Below, in pieces: positions 28,897 through 36,999 of a stretch of DNA of 64,000 nucleotides (positions are counted from its first letter, which is position 1; each line of letters opens with the position of its first letter). The notes below the pieces were generated by a model. It did not search any database and was not told where the DNA came from. It saw only the letters and a list, made by a program, of their open reading frames with translations. This DNA is from CAYLLN01 sp033762315 (GTDB taxonomy: Bacteria > Planctomycetota > Planctomycetia > Pirellulales > Pirellulaceae). The DNA lies in NCBI GenBank assembly GCA_033762315.1, contig JANRLS010000254.1, positions 1-64,000 of the forward strand. The letters run 5' to 3'. The position numbers and the translations under genes were made by a program.

Positions 28897-30039
28897 TTGA
28901 ACCCCGTGCAAATCTCCCGCAATCCCACCCGTTCCGTCCGCATTGGCTCCGTCACGATAGGGGGCGGCCAGCCGGTGGCGGTGCAGAGCATGACGGCTAC
29001 GCATACGCAGGACGTGCCCGCGACCGTGGCCTTGGTCAACCTGCTCGATGAGGCGGGAGCCGATGTGGTGCGAATCGCGGTCGATAACAAGAAGGACGCC
29101 GAGGCCCTGGCCGAAATCCGCAAGCAGACGAAGGCGAATCTGTCGGTCGATCTGCAAGAAAATTACCGCCTGGCCGAGCTGGTCGCCCCGCACGTCGATA
29201 AGGTCCGCTACAACCCCGGCCATCTTTATCACCACGAACCGACACGCCCCTGGCAGGACAAAGTCCGCTACATCGCCCAGGTCGCCAAGGACAACGACTG
29301 TGCCCTGCGGGTCGGCGTCAACTGCGGCAGCGTCGATCCCGCCAAGAAGGACCAGTTCGATCCCGAAGACTCGATCACGCCGATGCTGGAAAGTGCGTGG
29401 GAGCATTGTGACCTGCTCGACTCGCTCGATTTCACGCGGTACTGCGTCTCGCTCAAGGACAGCGACCCAGCCAAGGTGATCGAGGTGAACCGCCGCTTTG
29501 CCGAGCGACGACCCGATGTGCCGCTGCATCTGGGGGTCACCGAAGCGGGCCTCCCCCCCGATGGCATCATCAAAACGCGGATTGCCTTCGAGCAGCTCCT
29601 GAGCCGCGGCATCGGCGACACGATCCGCGTCTCGCTGACCGTGCCCAACGACCAGAAGCCGCTCGAGATTCAAGCTGGGCGGCAAATCCTGGCCGACATC
29701 GCCGCCGGCCGCGTCCGGAGCGTCGTCAACTACGGATTGCCGACCTTGAACATCATCGCCTGCCCGAGCTGCTCGCGGGTCGAGAACCAGGCCTTCATCG
29801 AACTGGCCCAGCAGGTGAAGGAGATGACCCGCTACGCCGCCGACCACGCCATCACCATCGCCGTCATGGGCTGCCGCGTAAACGGCCCCGGCGAAACCGA
29901 CGATGCCGACCTGGGCCTCTGGTGCGGACCGAATTTCGTGAATCTTAAGCGCGGCAGCGCCGAACTCGGCGCGTTCCCCTATGACCAGATTCTGCCCAGG
30001 CTCAAGAGCGAGCTCGATGCGCTGATTGCCCAGAAGTAG
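28897..30039 (+). CDS. ispG: 4-hydroxy-3-methylbut-2-enyl diphosphate synthase
   Basis: 380 residues. IspG reduces methylerythritol cyclodiphosphate to HMBPP in the MEP isoprenoid pathway using a [4Fe-4S] cluster. The three cluster cysteines are visible as C-P-S-C (289 and 292) and G-C-R-V-N-G-P-G-E (326). The N-terminal TIM-barrel motifs I-G-G-G-Q-P-V-A-V-Q-S-M-T and V-R-Y-N-P-G-H-L are present. The length matches the short bacterial form without the plant-type insert. The TTG start is the most upstream choice that keeps the full barrel; a GTG at 28906 is an alternative, and neither has a good ribosome binding site. It would supply precursors for squalene, consistent with hpnE elsewhere in the window. 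Confidence 0.93.
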   Translation: MNPVQISRNPTRSVRIGSVTIGGGQPVAVQSMTATHTQDVPATVALVNLLDEAGADVVRIAVDNKKDAEALAEIRKQTKANLSVDLQENYRLAELVAPHVDKVRYNPGHLYHHEPTRPWQDKVRYIAQVAKDNDCALRVGVNCGSVDPAKKDQFDPEDSITPMLESAWEHCDLLDSLDFTRYCVSLKDSDPAKVIEVNRRFAERRPDVPLHLGVTEAGLPPDGIIKTRIAFEQLLSRGIGDTIRVSLTVPNDQKPLEIQAGRQILADIAAGRVRSVVNYGLPTLNIIACPSCSRVENQAFIELAQQVKEMTRYAADHAITIAVMGCRVNGPGETDDADLGLWCGPNFVNLKRGSAELGAFPYDQILPRLKSELDALIAQK

Positions 30040-30062
30040 TTTGGCTGGCTACTTATCGCGGC

Positions 30063-30923
30063 TTAGGGAGTTTGCGCCGCCTTGTTCCGTGGCGATTCGT
30101 CCTGCGGCGTTTCGTCCAGCGTCAGCCGCAGGCCATGGAAGCCCGTGCGGCTGGTGGAGCGCTGCTCGTGCCAGAGGCGTTCGAGGTGGCTGATGCCGTC
30201 GATGGCATACACCTCGCGCAGGGCCCGGTCATGTCCGTGATCGAGAGCCCGCCGCAGGAACTCGACAAACTTCGCCGGATCGTCGCGCCCCGCCAGAAAC
30301 GCAGTGACGGATACGCTTTGACCATAAAACGCGGCGACGCGCGACGGATGCGGATAGCCATCGAGCGTCAGCAGATCCCCCATTCGAAACGCCTGCCGAG
30401 CGGCGAGGCCGGTGCTCAGGTCGCGCTCGTGCAGCAATTGCTTGTCGTGCGTGTCGGCCAGCGTGGCCATCCCTTCGTCGGCCCAGCGCGGTGGTTGGCG
30501 AGCGTCGAGCAGGTCGGCCACGATCACATGCGTCATTTCGTGCGCTAGCGCGGCCAGGCCCAGGTCGCTGTCGCCGCGCAGGTCGATCTGCCGCTTGCTG
30601 ACCCGCTTGTCCTTGCCGAAATCGAGCCAGCTAGAGCCATAGGTTTGAGCGGCCCCGCTGCCGACGGCTGTCAAATACTCGCGCTGCCCCCGATGGACGA
30701 CGATCTCGCAGCGCGGCGACCAGGCCTCGGCGGGCTGGCCGCACCAATAGGTTTGCAGCCTGGCCTTCCACTTTTCGCAGTGCGCGGCAACCTCTCGGGC
30801 ATCGTGCCGAGAAGAATAATTGCGAACGACAAAGCTCAGCGACTCGGCCCGCCAGGCATCGCCTTGCCTGGCGGCCTGCGCATCTCCCTCGCCTACCGCC
30901 AGCAGCAAAAAAGCAATCCACAC
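30063..30923 (-). CDS. Secreted MA-like zinc metallopeptidase
   Basis: 286 residues. The GTG start is chosen because GGAGG lies 8 nt before it and a signal peptide follows directly (W-I-A-F-L-L-L-A-V-G ... A-Q-A). Residues 121-156 carry the gluzincin signature: A-H-E-M-T-H (His128, Glu129, His132) and the third ligand Glu150 in R-W-A-D-E-G-M-A. This is the peptidase MA-like arrangement of small secreted bacterial proteins. The substrate is unknown. The C-terminal third is helical, ending in a charged disordered tail. It is convergent with ispG, with 23 nt between the stops. Confidence 0.8.
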   Translation of the reverse strand: MWIAFLLLAVGEGDAQAARQGDAWRAESLSFVVRNYSSRHDAREVAAHCEKWKARLQTYWCGQPAEAWSPRCEIVVHRGQREYLTAVGSGAAQTYGSSWLDFGKDKRVSKRQIDLRGDSDLGLAALAHEMTHVIVADLLDARQPPRWADEGMATLADTHDKQLLHERDLSTGLAARQAFRMGDLLTLDGYPHPSRVAAFYGQSVSVTAFLAGRDDPAKFVEFLRRALDHGHDRALREVYAIDGISHLERLWHEQRSTSRTGFHGLRLTLDETPQDESPRNKAAQTP

Positions 30924-31294
30924 CGAAGCAGCCTCCAAATTGCCGCTTCCAACGAGCGGTGTGGAAGACTGCTAATTCAAGCCGTGCGCCGGAGTGAATG
31001 GAAATCGCCGATATCCGCCCTGCGGATAGCCGCACTCCGGATGCAACCCCTTGTATGCAAACCACTTAGAGCATCACTCACCATTTGCCGACCTGCATCT
31101 GCGATTACCCCGGCTAATATCGCCCTGCGCAAGGATAAGGCACGTTTCGCCCAGCCTTAAAGCAGCGGAATGCCGCCGCATGCAGCCACCTGGTCCCTCT
31201 CGCCTTTGTAATCCGTTGCGCGTTGCTTTTTGGCCTGGCGCGCGGAAGATTAGACGGCGTGCTTCTCGTATCTCTCCCATTCACGAGGTGCCTT
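30924..31294. other. Intergenic region with nested hairpin
   Basis: 371 nt without a convincing gene. The notable element is a nested palindrome: outer arms 30989-30996 and 31033-31040 (CCGGAGTG / CACTCCGG) and inner arms 31012-31018 and 31022-31028 (TATCCGC / GCGGATA). Nothing else was recognised. Confidence 0.6.
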
Positions 31295-31600
31295 ATGAAA
31301 CGGATCGCTTGGTTTTTAGCTTTGAGCTGCCTGGCTGCGACGACCTTTGCCGCGCCCCCCACCCCGGTGCAATCACCGACCCAAAAGCCGACTCAGGCTC
31401 CGGTGCAAGCGCCCACCCAGTCCCCGGTGCAAAAGGGAACGACCGCGATGGCCGAGTCGGGCTACCGCACCTACTCCTATCAGCCGACAACGTCGAGCTA
31501 CTATGCTCCGCAGGGCAACATGGGTTATCGCTCGTCGCGCGGCATGGGAAGCTTTGGCAGCACCTACCATAGCGCCGGCTGGAAGATCACGGGCCGCTAG
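31295..31600 (+). CDS. Small secreted Pro/Thr-rich protein
   Basis: 101 residues. A clear signal peptide (M-K-R-I-A-W-F-L-A-L-S-C-L-A-A-T-T-F-A, cleavage near residue 19) follows a GAGGTG ribosome binding site. The mature part starts with a P-T-Q-x-P-V-Q repeat (residues about 22-46), then a Tyr/Ser/Gly-rich tail. Low complexity makes any enzymatic role unlikely; a surface or periplasmic filler, or a cargo-type peptide, is possible. No family is recognised. Confidence 0.7.
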   Translation: MKRIAWFLALSCLAATTFAAPPTPVQSPTQKPTQAPVQAPTQSPVQKGTTAMAESGYRTYSYQPTTSSYYAPQGNMGYRSSRGMGSFGSTYHSAGWKITGR

Positions 31601-31658
31601 GGTTGAAACTCGCCGTCGCAGCAGCGGCTCGGCCAATCGATGCCGGGCCGCTGGCTGG

Positions 31659-32510
31659 CTAGCGCGATTGCCCCGCGCGGCGCACCAGTTCGGCATTCGC
31701 CTTGAGCGGCGGATGGTGCGGATCGAGCGCGAGGCCAATTTCGATCAGTCGCTGGGCGGCGGCGGGTTGCTCATCGCGCCACAGCGCGATCGCCCAGTTA
31801 TTCAGCCCCGCCAGCAGGTTCGCGCGAGCGTCTTCATCGCGCTCATCGAGCAGGCAAGCGACCCGCAGCGACTCGACCGCCGCCGCGAACTCTCGCCGGG
31901 TCAACTGCTCGACTCCCCGATTGTAAAAGAACCGCCCGGCCAGTTCAGCCGCCGAAATGCCGCGCGGAGCTTCCCCAGTGATATCGAGCTCGCGCGAGAG
32001 CCCATCGCGCCGCGTCGGTTCGATGCGCCATTGCGCCTGGCTGGCGAGTCGGCAATAGACGTGCCCCGGCACGGCCCGAAATTCGAGATCGATTCCGGTG
32101 AGGCGACAAAGGTCGGCGTACATCACCAGGGCCGAAAGGCAGTTATAAGGCCCGCCGGCTAGTGCCAGGCGCGGGTCGGAAGCCGATTCCTCGTAGCGGC
32201 CGGTCAGAATTTCGCGATGCAACTCCCGCAGCAGCAATTCAGCCCCGTCGCGCGGCGATAAGCGACGGGCCTGGCGACAGTCGATTTTGGTCAAGCGTCG
32301 AGCCAATTCCAGCTCGAATGCCGCCACGTCGCTCGCTTCTTTCACGCCGCAAGCCACCAGCGCCGCGGCCGGCAGCGTGAACTGGTCGAAGACTCCGTCG
32401 CGGGCATCGGCCAACAATCGGCCGGTCAAATCCTCGGCCCCGCGCGCATTGCCAGCCCCGGCCAGCGCGGCCGCGAAGAAAAGCCAGAGGAATGACGGGA
32501 ATTGCCTCAC
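31659..32510 (-). CDS. Exported SirB1-like transglutaminase/TPR protein
   Basis: 283 residues with a signal peptide (hydrophobic core at residues 5-20, A-R-G-A). The middle part resembles the SirB1/transglutaminase-like fold: Cys124 in G-P-Y-N-C-L-S-A-L and His150 in V-P-G-H-V-Y-C-R-L would be the papain-type Cys and His. Residues about 190-280 form TPR-like helices (Y-N-R-G-V-E-Q-L-T, N-N-W-A-I-A-L-W). The start is GTG. It is divergent from the lipoprotein gene at 32595. Such proteins are usually annotated as transglutaminase-like; activity is unproven. Confidence 0.7.
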   Translation of the reverse strand: MRQFPSFLWLFFAAALAGAGNARGAEDLTGRLLADARDGVFDQFTLPAAALVACGVKEASDVAAFELELARRLTKIDCRQARRLSPRDGAELLLRELHREILTGRYEESASDPRLALAGGPYNCLSALVMYADLCRLTGIDLEFRAVPGHVYCRLASQAQWRIEPTRRDGLSRELDITGEAPRGISAAELAGRFFYNRGVEQLTRREFAAAVESLRVACLLDERDEDARANLLAGLNNWAIALWRDEQPAAAQRLIEIGLALDPHHPPLKANAELVRRAGQSR

Positions 32511-32582
32511 CCTCTATTGTGCGCCGCGATTGGCCCGCGTGACGACGCCCCGATTTGCTTTCCTCCGGCGGCCCGGCGGGGC

Positions 32583-32588
32583 TAGAAT
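32583..32588 (+). promoter_or_regulatory. Leaderless-type -10 box
   Basis: TAGAAT followed by exactly 6 nt and the GTG start at 32595, with no Shine-Dalgarno in between. Confidence 0.45.
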
Positions 32589-32594
32589 ACTAGC

Positions 32595-33158
32595 GTGAAC
32601 CTTGCCGAATGTATGCGATTTGACGCCCCCCGCCGGCATTGTGCGGCCGGTTGGCTGATCGGGCCGACACTAGCGGCGGTGCTGGTCGTGACGGGCTGCT
32701 TGCCTGCCGCCAATCGGCCCGCCCGGCCGGTGGCTATCCCCGCGAAAGCTCCGGTGGAACCAAAGTCGAGTCAGCCAGTCGAGACGAGCCCGATCTCCCT
32801 CACTTGGGAAGAAATCGATCTGGGAATGGAGCCTGATTCGGTGTATCAACCGTGGATGCGGACGGCCCGCGTTCGCGATTTGGAGGGAAAAACGGTCCGC
32901 ATCACGGGCTACATGTGCGGGGCTATTTTCCAGAAGGCGAACATCCGCGAATTCCCGCTGATGCGCGAGCTGGAATGCCCGTTCGGCCCCGGCGGACAGG
33001 CCCATCACGTGATCGAGGTACAGTTGCAGGGCAATTTGCGAACCAATTTCACCACCGAACCGGTGACAGCGACTGGCATATTCAGCATCCGGCCCTATAC
33101 CGGACCGAACGGCAAGACCTGGTCGCTCTACCATTTGGAGGCGACGGAAGTGGAATGA
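32595..33158 (+). CDS. Lipoprotein, paralogue 1 of a tandem pair
   Basis: 187 residues from GTG (an ATG at codon 7 is an alternative). A lipobox V-T-G-C (Cys35) follows a hydrophobic stretch. After a Pro-rich linker, the globular part starts L-T-W-E-E-I-D-L-G-M and contains V-R-I-T-G-Y-M-C-G, E-C-P-F-G, and a V-x-A-T-G-I-F-S-I-R-P strand. The pattern looks like a small beta-barrel, loosely like DUF3299-type lipoproteins. The same layout recurs in the next gene (33215-33874), so the two are tandem duplicates. The role is unknown; an anchored periplasmic binding module is a reasonable guess. Confidence 0.75.
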   Translation: MNLAECMRFDAPRRHCAAGWLIGPTLAAVLVVTGCLPAANRPARPVAIPAKAPVEPKSSQPVETSPISLTWEEIDLGMEPDSVYQPWMRTARVRDLEGKTVRITGYMCGAIFQKANIREFPLMRELECPFGPGGQAHHVIEVQLQGNLRTNFTTEPVTATGIFSIRPYTGPNGKTWSLYHLEATEVE

Positions 33159-33174
33159 GAGGCAGGGGGGCGGG

Positions 33175-33205
33175 GTTCAAAGTTCATGGTTCAGGGTTCA
33201 AAGTT
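33175..33205 (+). repeat. 7-bp tandem repeat GTTCANN
   Basis: Four units in a row, GTTCAAA-GTTCATG-GTTCAGG-GTTCAAA, plus a final GTT. It lies between the two paralogous lipoprotein genes, 9 nt before the ATG at 33215 and immediately ahead of its ribosome binding site. Confidence 0.8.
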
Positions 33206-33214
33206 GGTGGAAAC

Positions 33215-33874
33215 ATGCGACGCGAACTGGGCTTGATTCTGGTGGCGATGCTGGCGGGATTTTTCGTTGGCTGTGGCGGGGAATCGATCGCGAGTACGTC
33301 GGCGACGCCAACGGCGGCCGCTCCGATTAGCGCCGCGGACAAACCGGCGGAGGGACTGGCGGTCGAGCCAGCTAGCGAATCGCACGTGGCTGCCGCCGAG
33401 CCAGGCTCCGCATGCGAATCTGCCCCCACCAAGCCGGCCGAAACCCCGACCGCCCCCAAGGGCAAACGGCCGCCGGCGGATCGCACGCCCCGCCGTCCTG
33501 GGGAGGCCGAAAAGATCACTTTCGACGACCTCAACCTCGGCATGGCGGCGGATATGGTTTTTCGCCCCTTTTTGCTGACCGACCGGGTCAAGGAGCTCGA
33601 CGGTCAGCGAGTCAGCATCCTGGGCTTCATCCATGCCGGGGCCGACCGCAAAAAGGCGAAGGAGTTTGTCCTACTCAAGAACACCGAATGTAAGTTCGGC
33701 AAGGATGGCCAGGCCGATCACCTGGCAATGGTTTATCTCGCCCCGGGAGTGACCACCGACTTCACCACCGACGCCATCAAGGTCGAGGGGGTGCTGAAGG
33801 TCAAGCCCTTCGAGGGGGCCGATGGCAACACCTGGTCGGTTTACGACCTTCAAGAAGCCAAGGTCGTCCGCTAG
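33215..33874 (+). CDS. Lipoprotein, paralogue 2 of a tandem pair
   Basis: 219 residues; ATG with GGTGG 4 nt upstream. The signal peptide ends in the lipobox F-V-G-C (Cys20). A long Ala/Pro/Ser-rich linker (about 25-95) precedes a globular domain aligning with the preceding gene: I-T-F-D-D-L-N-L-G-M-A, V-S-I-L-G-F-I-H-A-G, E-C-K-F-G-K-D-G-Q-A-D-H, V-E-G-V-L-K-V-K-P, N-T-W-S-V-Y. Both paralogues keep one Cys in an E-C-x-F-G turn. It sits 56 nt after its partner and is probably co-transcribed. No known enzymatic motif is present. Confidence 0.75.
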   Translation: MRRELGLILVAMLAGFFVGCGGESIASTSATPTAAAPISAADKPAEGLAVEPASESHVAAAEPGSACESAPTKPAETPTAPKGKRPPADRTPRRPGEAEKITFDDLNLGMAADMVFRPFLLTDRVKELDGQRVSILGFIHAGADRKKAKEFVLLKNTECKFGKDGQADHLAMVYLAPGVTTDFTTDAIKVEGVLKVKPFEGADGNTWSVYDLQEAKVVR

Positions 33875-33887
33875 CGGAATTCATCGC

Positions 33888-33934
33888 ACACAAGCCCGCA
33901 GCGCAGCACACAAGCCCGCAGCGCAAGCAAGGGA
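33888..33934. repeat. Tandem ACACAAGCCCGCAGCGC repeat
   Basis: A 20-nt unit is repeated directly (33888-33907 and 33908-33927, 18 of 20 identical), followed by CAAGGGA. The 15-nt core ACAAGCCCGCAGCGC recurs at 40939-40953, with its inverse at 40992-41006. Confidence 0.8.
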
Positions 33935-34131
33935 AATCAGAGAAAACGAATGCTCCTCGCTTGCGCTTCGGACTTATGTTAACCCCTCCAATAGCCGGGA
34001 CAAAACTGGTCCCGGAATTCCTTCCTCTGTTACCAAACTGCTAGCGGCTCCCCTCATCTTCACGCCCGCCGCCGCTCGCAGCCGATAAACCAATAGCGGC
34101 CCAGGGCCGAATTCTTCGCAAGGATCGCGCT

Positions 34132-34779
34132 ATGCAGCCGGTTTGGCGGCCCGTTTTGCTCTCCCTCGCCCTGGCGACTTGCCTGCCGGGATTCGCGGCG
34201 GCCCAGAGCAGCTTTTCGTTTTCGATTGGCAGTTACGGCGGTTGCCGCCCGCATCATCACCATCATTGCTGGGGGCCGAGCTATGGCTGGTATGCCCCGC
34301 CGCCGGTTTTCAGCTACTACTACGCCCCGCCGCCGCGCGTGACCTACGTCCAGCCGCTGGTCGTCCAGCCCGCTGTGATTCAGCCGGCGGTGATTCAGCC
34401 GCAGCAAACCCGCACCGAGCCGACCCCCGCCTCGCCCATTCGCACCGCCGCCGCTCGGACCGAAGGCAAGGCCGAGACGCTGCAAATCTGGAACAATGCC
34501 GGCCGCCAATTGCCGGTGGCCTTTCTGGCCGATGCGCAGGTAGTTGAGCTGCGCGACGGCCAGTCGCACACCTTCTATGGCGGCGGCCCGCGCGTGATCG
34601 AGTTCGACCGGGGCGGCGCTTTTGGCTCCGCCCGCTACGAGCTGACCGGCGGCGAGCACGAATTCGTCGCCACCAGCCGCGGCTGGGACCTCGTTGCCAA
34701 AACGAACCGCCCCGCGCCCATTGCCCTGCAGCCCCAGGTGCCGAAGAACTCGCTCCCCAGCGACACCGCGGCGCGATAG
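34132..34779 (+). CDS. Secreted His-rich hypothetical protein
   Basis: 215 residues; ATG with AAGGA 7 nt upstream. Signal peptide with cleavage near A-A-A-Q-S (residue 25). A histidine cluster (H-H-H-H-H at about 41-45) and a Pro/Tyr-rich stretch (Y-A-P-P-P) precede V-Q-P/I-Q-P repeats; a folded C-terminal part (about 110-190) ends in a Pro-rich tail. The His cluster could bind metal, but low-complexity His/Pro runs are common in Planctomycetes exported proteins. No family is recognised. Confidence 0.7.
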   Translation: MQPVWRPVLLSLALATCLPGFAAAQSSFSFSIGSYGGCRPHHHHHCWGPSYGWYAPPPVFSYYYAPPPRVTYVQPLVVQPAVIQPAVIQPQQTRTEPTPASPIRTAAARTEGKAETLQIWNNAGRQLPVAFLADAQVVELRDGQSHTFYGGGPRVIEFDRGGAFGSARYELTGGEHEFVATSRGWDLVAKTNRPAPIALQPQVPKNSLPSDTAAR

Positions 34780-34812
34780 GGGGCGAATTTGCGAACTTCG
34801 CTTGATCTCCGA

Positions 34813-35487
34813 TCAGTCGGCCAATTCCACGCATAGCGGCCGGTGATCGCTGAGGTTCCGCCAATCGGCATAGTTGCCGACGACCACTTGGCGAATCTGA
34901 TCCGTCCAGGCCCTTGGCACGAAGCAGTAATCGACGTGAAAGGGCTGTGATTCTTGCCACCGCCAGTACAACGTGGCTTCCTCGTCGCCCACGGGGCGCG
35001 TGGAGCTCGCGTGATAGGCGCTAGCCAAACCGAACGAATCTCGTAGCGATTTTTCGAGCGCGGTGTGATTAACCTTATCGCGCTCATTCCAGCGCGGATG
35101 GCTGTTGAAATCGCCCGCAATAACCGTCGGCGCTTGCCGGATGAAGTCGGCGTATCGCTGGACTCCGTCGAGCACCGCGCGGACATAAGTTGGCCGTCGC
35201 TGGGCCCAAACCGCTAGCAGGTGAAACGACCGCGGACCTTCGATCCTCGCGGGAAATACAGAATCGGGCACGGCCGGATCGAGAGTTGCCGGCACGATCC
35301 GATACGGCGGGAAAGCTAGTACCGCTACTCCCTTCCTATTCACGCCCGGAAAATAGACGCCGGTTTCCGTGGGTTGGGAGGGCGGCGAGCACTCTTGCAG
35401 CACGATGACATCCGCATTGAAAGATGCCAGTTCGTCGGCCCGCTGCTCCGGTTCGCCGCCGACGCAATTCCAGGTAATGATTCGCAT
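34813..35487 (-). CDS. Endonuclease/exonuclease/phosphatase family protein
   Basis: 224 residues, cytoplasmic. All family landmarks are visible: T-W-N-C at the N-terminus (metal/phosphate Asn), V-L-Q-E-C (catalytic Glu), A-G-D-F-N-S-H (Asp/Asn), H-V-D-Y-C-F-V-P and the C-terminal S-D-H-R-P-L (catalytic Asp-His). The family hydrolyses phosphodiesters in DNA, phosphoinositides or sphingomyelin; the substrate cannot be read here. Its 224 residues place it near the short AP-endonuclease-like members. It lies on the minus strand 16 nt after the TPR protein gene, so the two may be co-transcribed. Confidence 0.85.
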   Translation of the reverse strand: MRIITWNCVGGEPEQRADELASFNADVIVLQECSPPSQPTETGVYFPGVNRKGVAVLAFPPYRIVPATLDPAVPDSVFPARIEGPRSFHLLAVWAQRRPTYVRAVLDGVQRYADFIRQAPTVIAGDFNSHPRWNERDKVNHTALEKSLRDSFGLASAYHASSTRPVGDEEATLYWRWQESQPFHVDYCFVPRAWTDQIRQVVVGNYADWRNLSDHRPLCVELAD

Positions 35488-35503
35488 TCGTTTGCCTTAG
35501 CCG

Positions 35504-36244
35504 CTACTTCCGCAGCCGCTCGGCATGCACGTGCGCCACGTCCCACATGTAGTGCCCAATCTTGTGCTGCTCAGCCTCCAAAATGTGCTTTTTGGCCTCG
35601 TCGGCCCGGCCGGCGGCTTCGTGCCAGAGGCCCAGGTACAGATGGGCATAGAAGAGCCGCGTGTTGAGGTTCTCCTTGGTCGGGCTCCCCGCCTCGGCTG
35701 CCTTCAGCACGTCGGCCGGCTGCAATTTGCCTCGATAGAGATCGAAAATCTGCATCATGGGGATGCGGGGGTCGTTGTCGATGGGGAGCATGTTGGCCTG
35801 GGCCTTTTCGACGCCGTCGGTCCTGGCCACGCACAAGTATCGCCAGGTGCTGTTCTCGACATCCTGGTCGTGAAACGTCTGGTACAGCTCGAACTGCTTG
35901 GCTCCCTTGGCGAACTCGCCGGCATAGTAGTACGAAATTCCCCGCTCCCACTGCTGCGATTCTGACTTTGGATCGAGCTGCACGTACCTGTCGAAATCGG
36001 CCACCGACTCAGCGACCTTGCCCGCCCGAAAATGCTCGCGACCCCGCAGGTAGTAGGCAATCGCCGCGGTCGGCTGCAGCTTGATCGCGGCCGTCAAATG
36101 GGCGATGGCCCCGGCGTGGTCTGCTTGCTGCGCCGCTCGCGTCGCCTTGGTGAGCAAGTCGTCCAGCGCTTCGTCGCCGAATGCCGCCGCGCCCAACAGG
36201 CTCCACCAGACGACCACCACCTCCAGCCATCGCCGCGACACCAT
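35504..36244 (-). CDS. Exported TPR protein
   Basis: 246 residues with a signal peptide (hydrophobic residues about 8-21, A-A-A-F-G cleavage). Tandem TPR units follow: A-G-A-I-A-H-L-T-A-A-I-K-L-Q-P, then A-Y-Y-L-R-G-R-E-H-F-R-A-G-K-V, then E-R-G-I-S-Y-Y-Y-A-G-E. The last helix (about 205-245) is Lys/Glu/His-rich. The pattern resembles NlpI-like periplasmic TPR adapters. GGAGGG 6-7 nt before ATG supports the start. The endonuclease-like gene follows on the same strand. Confidence 0.8.
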   Translation of the reverse strand: MVSRRWLEVVVVWWSLLGAAAFGDEALDDLLTKATRAAQQADHAGAIAHLTAAIKLQPTAAIAYYLRGREHFRAGKVAESVADFDRYVQLDPKSESQQWERGISYYYAGEFAKGAKQFELYQTFHDQDVENSTWRYLCVARTDGVEKAQANMLPIDNDPRIPMMQIFDLYRGKLQPADVLKAAEAGSPTKENLNTRLFYAHLYLGLWHEAAGRADEAKKHILEAEQHKIGHYMWDVAHVHAERLRK

Positions 36245-36698
36245 GACGCACCCTCCAAAAATTGAAATCCCACCGCCAGCAAAATAATGCCACTAGCAGG
36301 CCGCCAGCAATCCCGCGACAGCATTTCCACGACTGGTTTCCTTGCGAGCAGCCTGGGCGAATTGGCAACAGCCGGTTCCACCGCAATTCCATTTTGAGAC
36401 GGTTTTCTCAGGTCGAGACGCCGCGAGCCCGTGCCACTGGCCGCCGCTCAATCTTCCTGAGTCCAAAAATACGCGAAAATTACCGACATTTCGCGGCGAT
36501 TCAAACGCTTCGCGAAATTTTCGCTCAAGTTTCGCCCGAATGGCGCGGCGGTTGCTTCCAATGCGATCCGTCCAGTCAGACGTCTCCCGCAGGCGACGGT
36601 TGACAGTGGGGGCTGTTCATCAAGTCGTACCCTTTTGTGTTTCATTATCGCGGCGAACCGCAAGAATCGTCGCAAGTCCATCAAGGAGGACCGCTGTC
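36245..36698. other. Intergenic leader region upstream of csrA
   Basis: 454 nt without a gene. A perfect TTGACA at 36600-36605 has no good -10 partner. At 36472-36524 three segments can pair alternatively: cgcgaaaatt (36472-36481), atttcgcg (36488-36495) and cgcgaaattttcgc (36511-36524). The element lies about 175 nt upstream of csrA. Confidence 0.5.
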
Positions 36699-36974
36699 AT
36701 GCTAGTGCTCAGTCGAAAAGTTAGCGAAAAGCTGGTGATTGGCGACAACATCACGATCACCGTCACCCGGATTGCAGGCAATCGGGTCACACTCGGCATC
36801 GAAGCGCCGGGCGACGTGCGCGTCATGCGCGGCGAGCTGAAACGCTCGACCGAACCCGCGCCGGAAGCAACTTCTGTGGCTCCGAAGGCCGTGCCCGCCT
36901 TATCCCTCGTCGGCAGTGTCTTTGAATCGCACACCGACACCAAAGACGCCTCGCTGCCGCGGCTCGCGAAGTAA
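36699..36974 (+). CDS. csrA: Carbon storage regulator CsrA
   Basis: 91 residues. The N-terminal 60 are canonical CsrA: M-L-V-L-S-R-K-V-x-E-K-L-V-I-G-D-N-I, I-T-V-T-x-I-x-G-N-R-V-T-L-G-I-E-A-P, then V-M-R-G-E-L. The last 30 residues are a low-complexity tail, longer than in enteric CsrA (about 61 residues). CsrA is a homodimeric RNA-binding protein that represses or activates mRNAs through GGA-containing sites. The strong ribosome binding site AAGGAGGA contains two overlapping GGA triplets, so CsrA could repress its own translation (inference). It stands alone; no fliW or flagellar genes are seen nearby. Confidence 0.93.
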   Translation: MLVLSRKVSEKLVIGDNITITVTRIAGNRVTLGIEAPGDVRVMRGELKRSTEPAPEATSVAPKAVPALSLVGSVFESHTDTKDASLPRLAK

Positions 36975-36999
36975 GCGTAATCACCAACGCCCCGGCTGG

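Noticed and set aside
28645..29847. A 400-codon minus-strand frame opposite ispG
   Set aside because: ispG has its Fe-S motifs on the plus strand; this frame has none.
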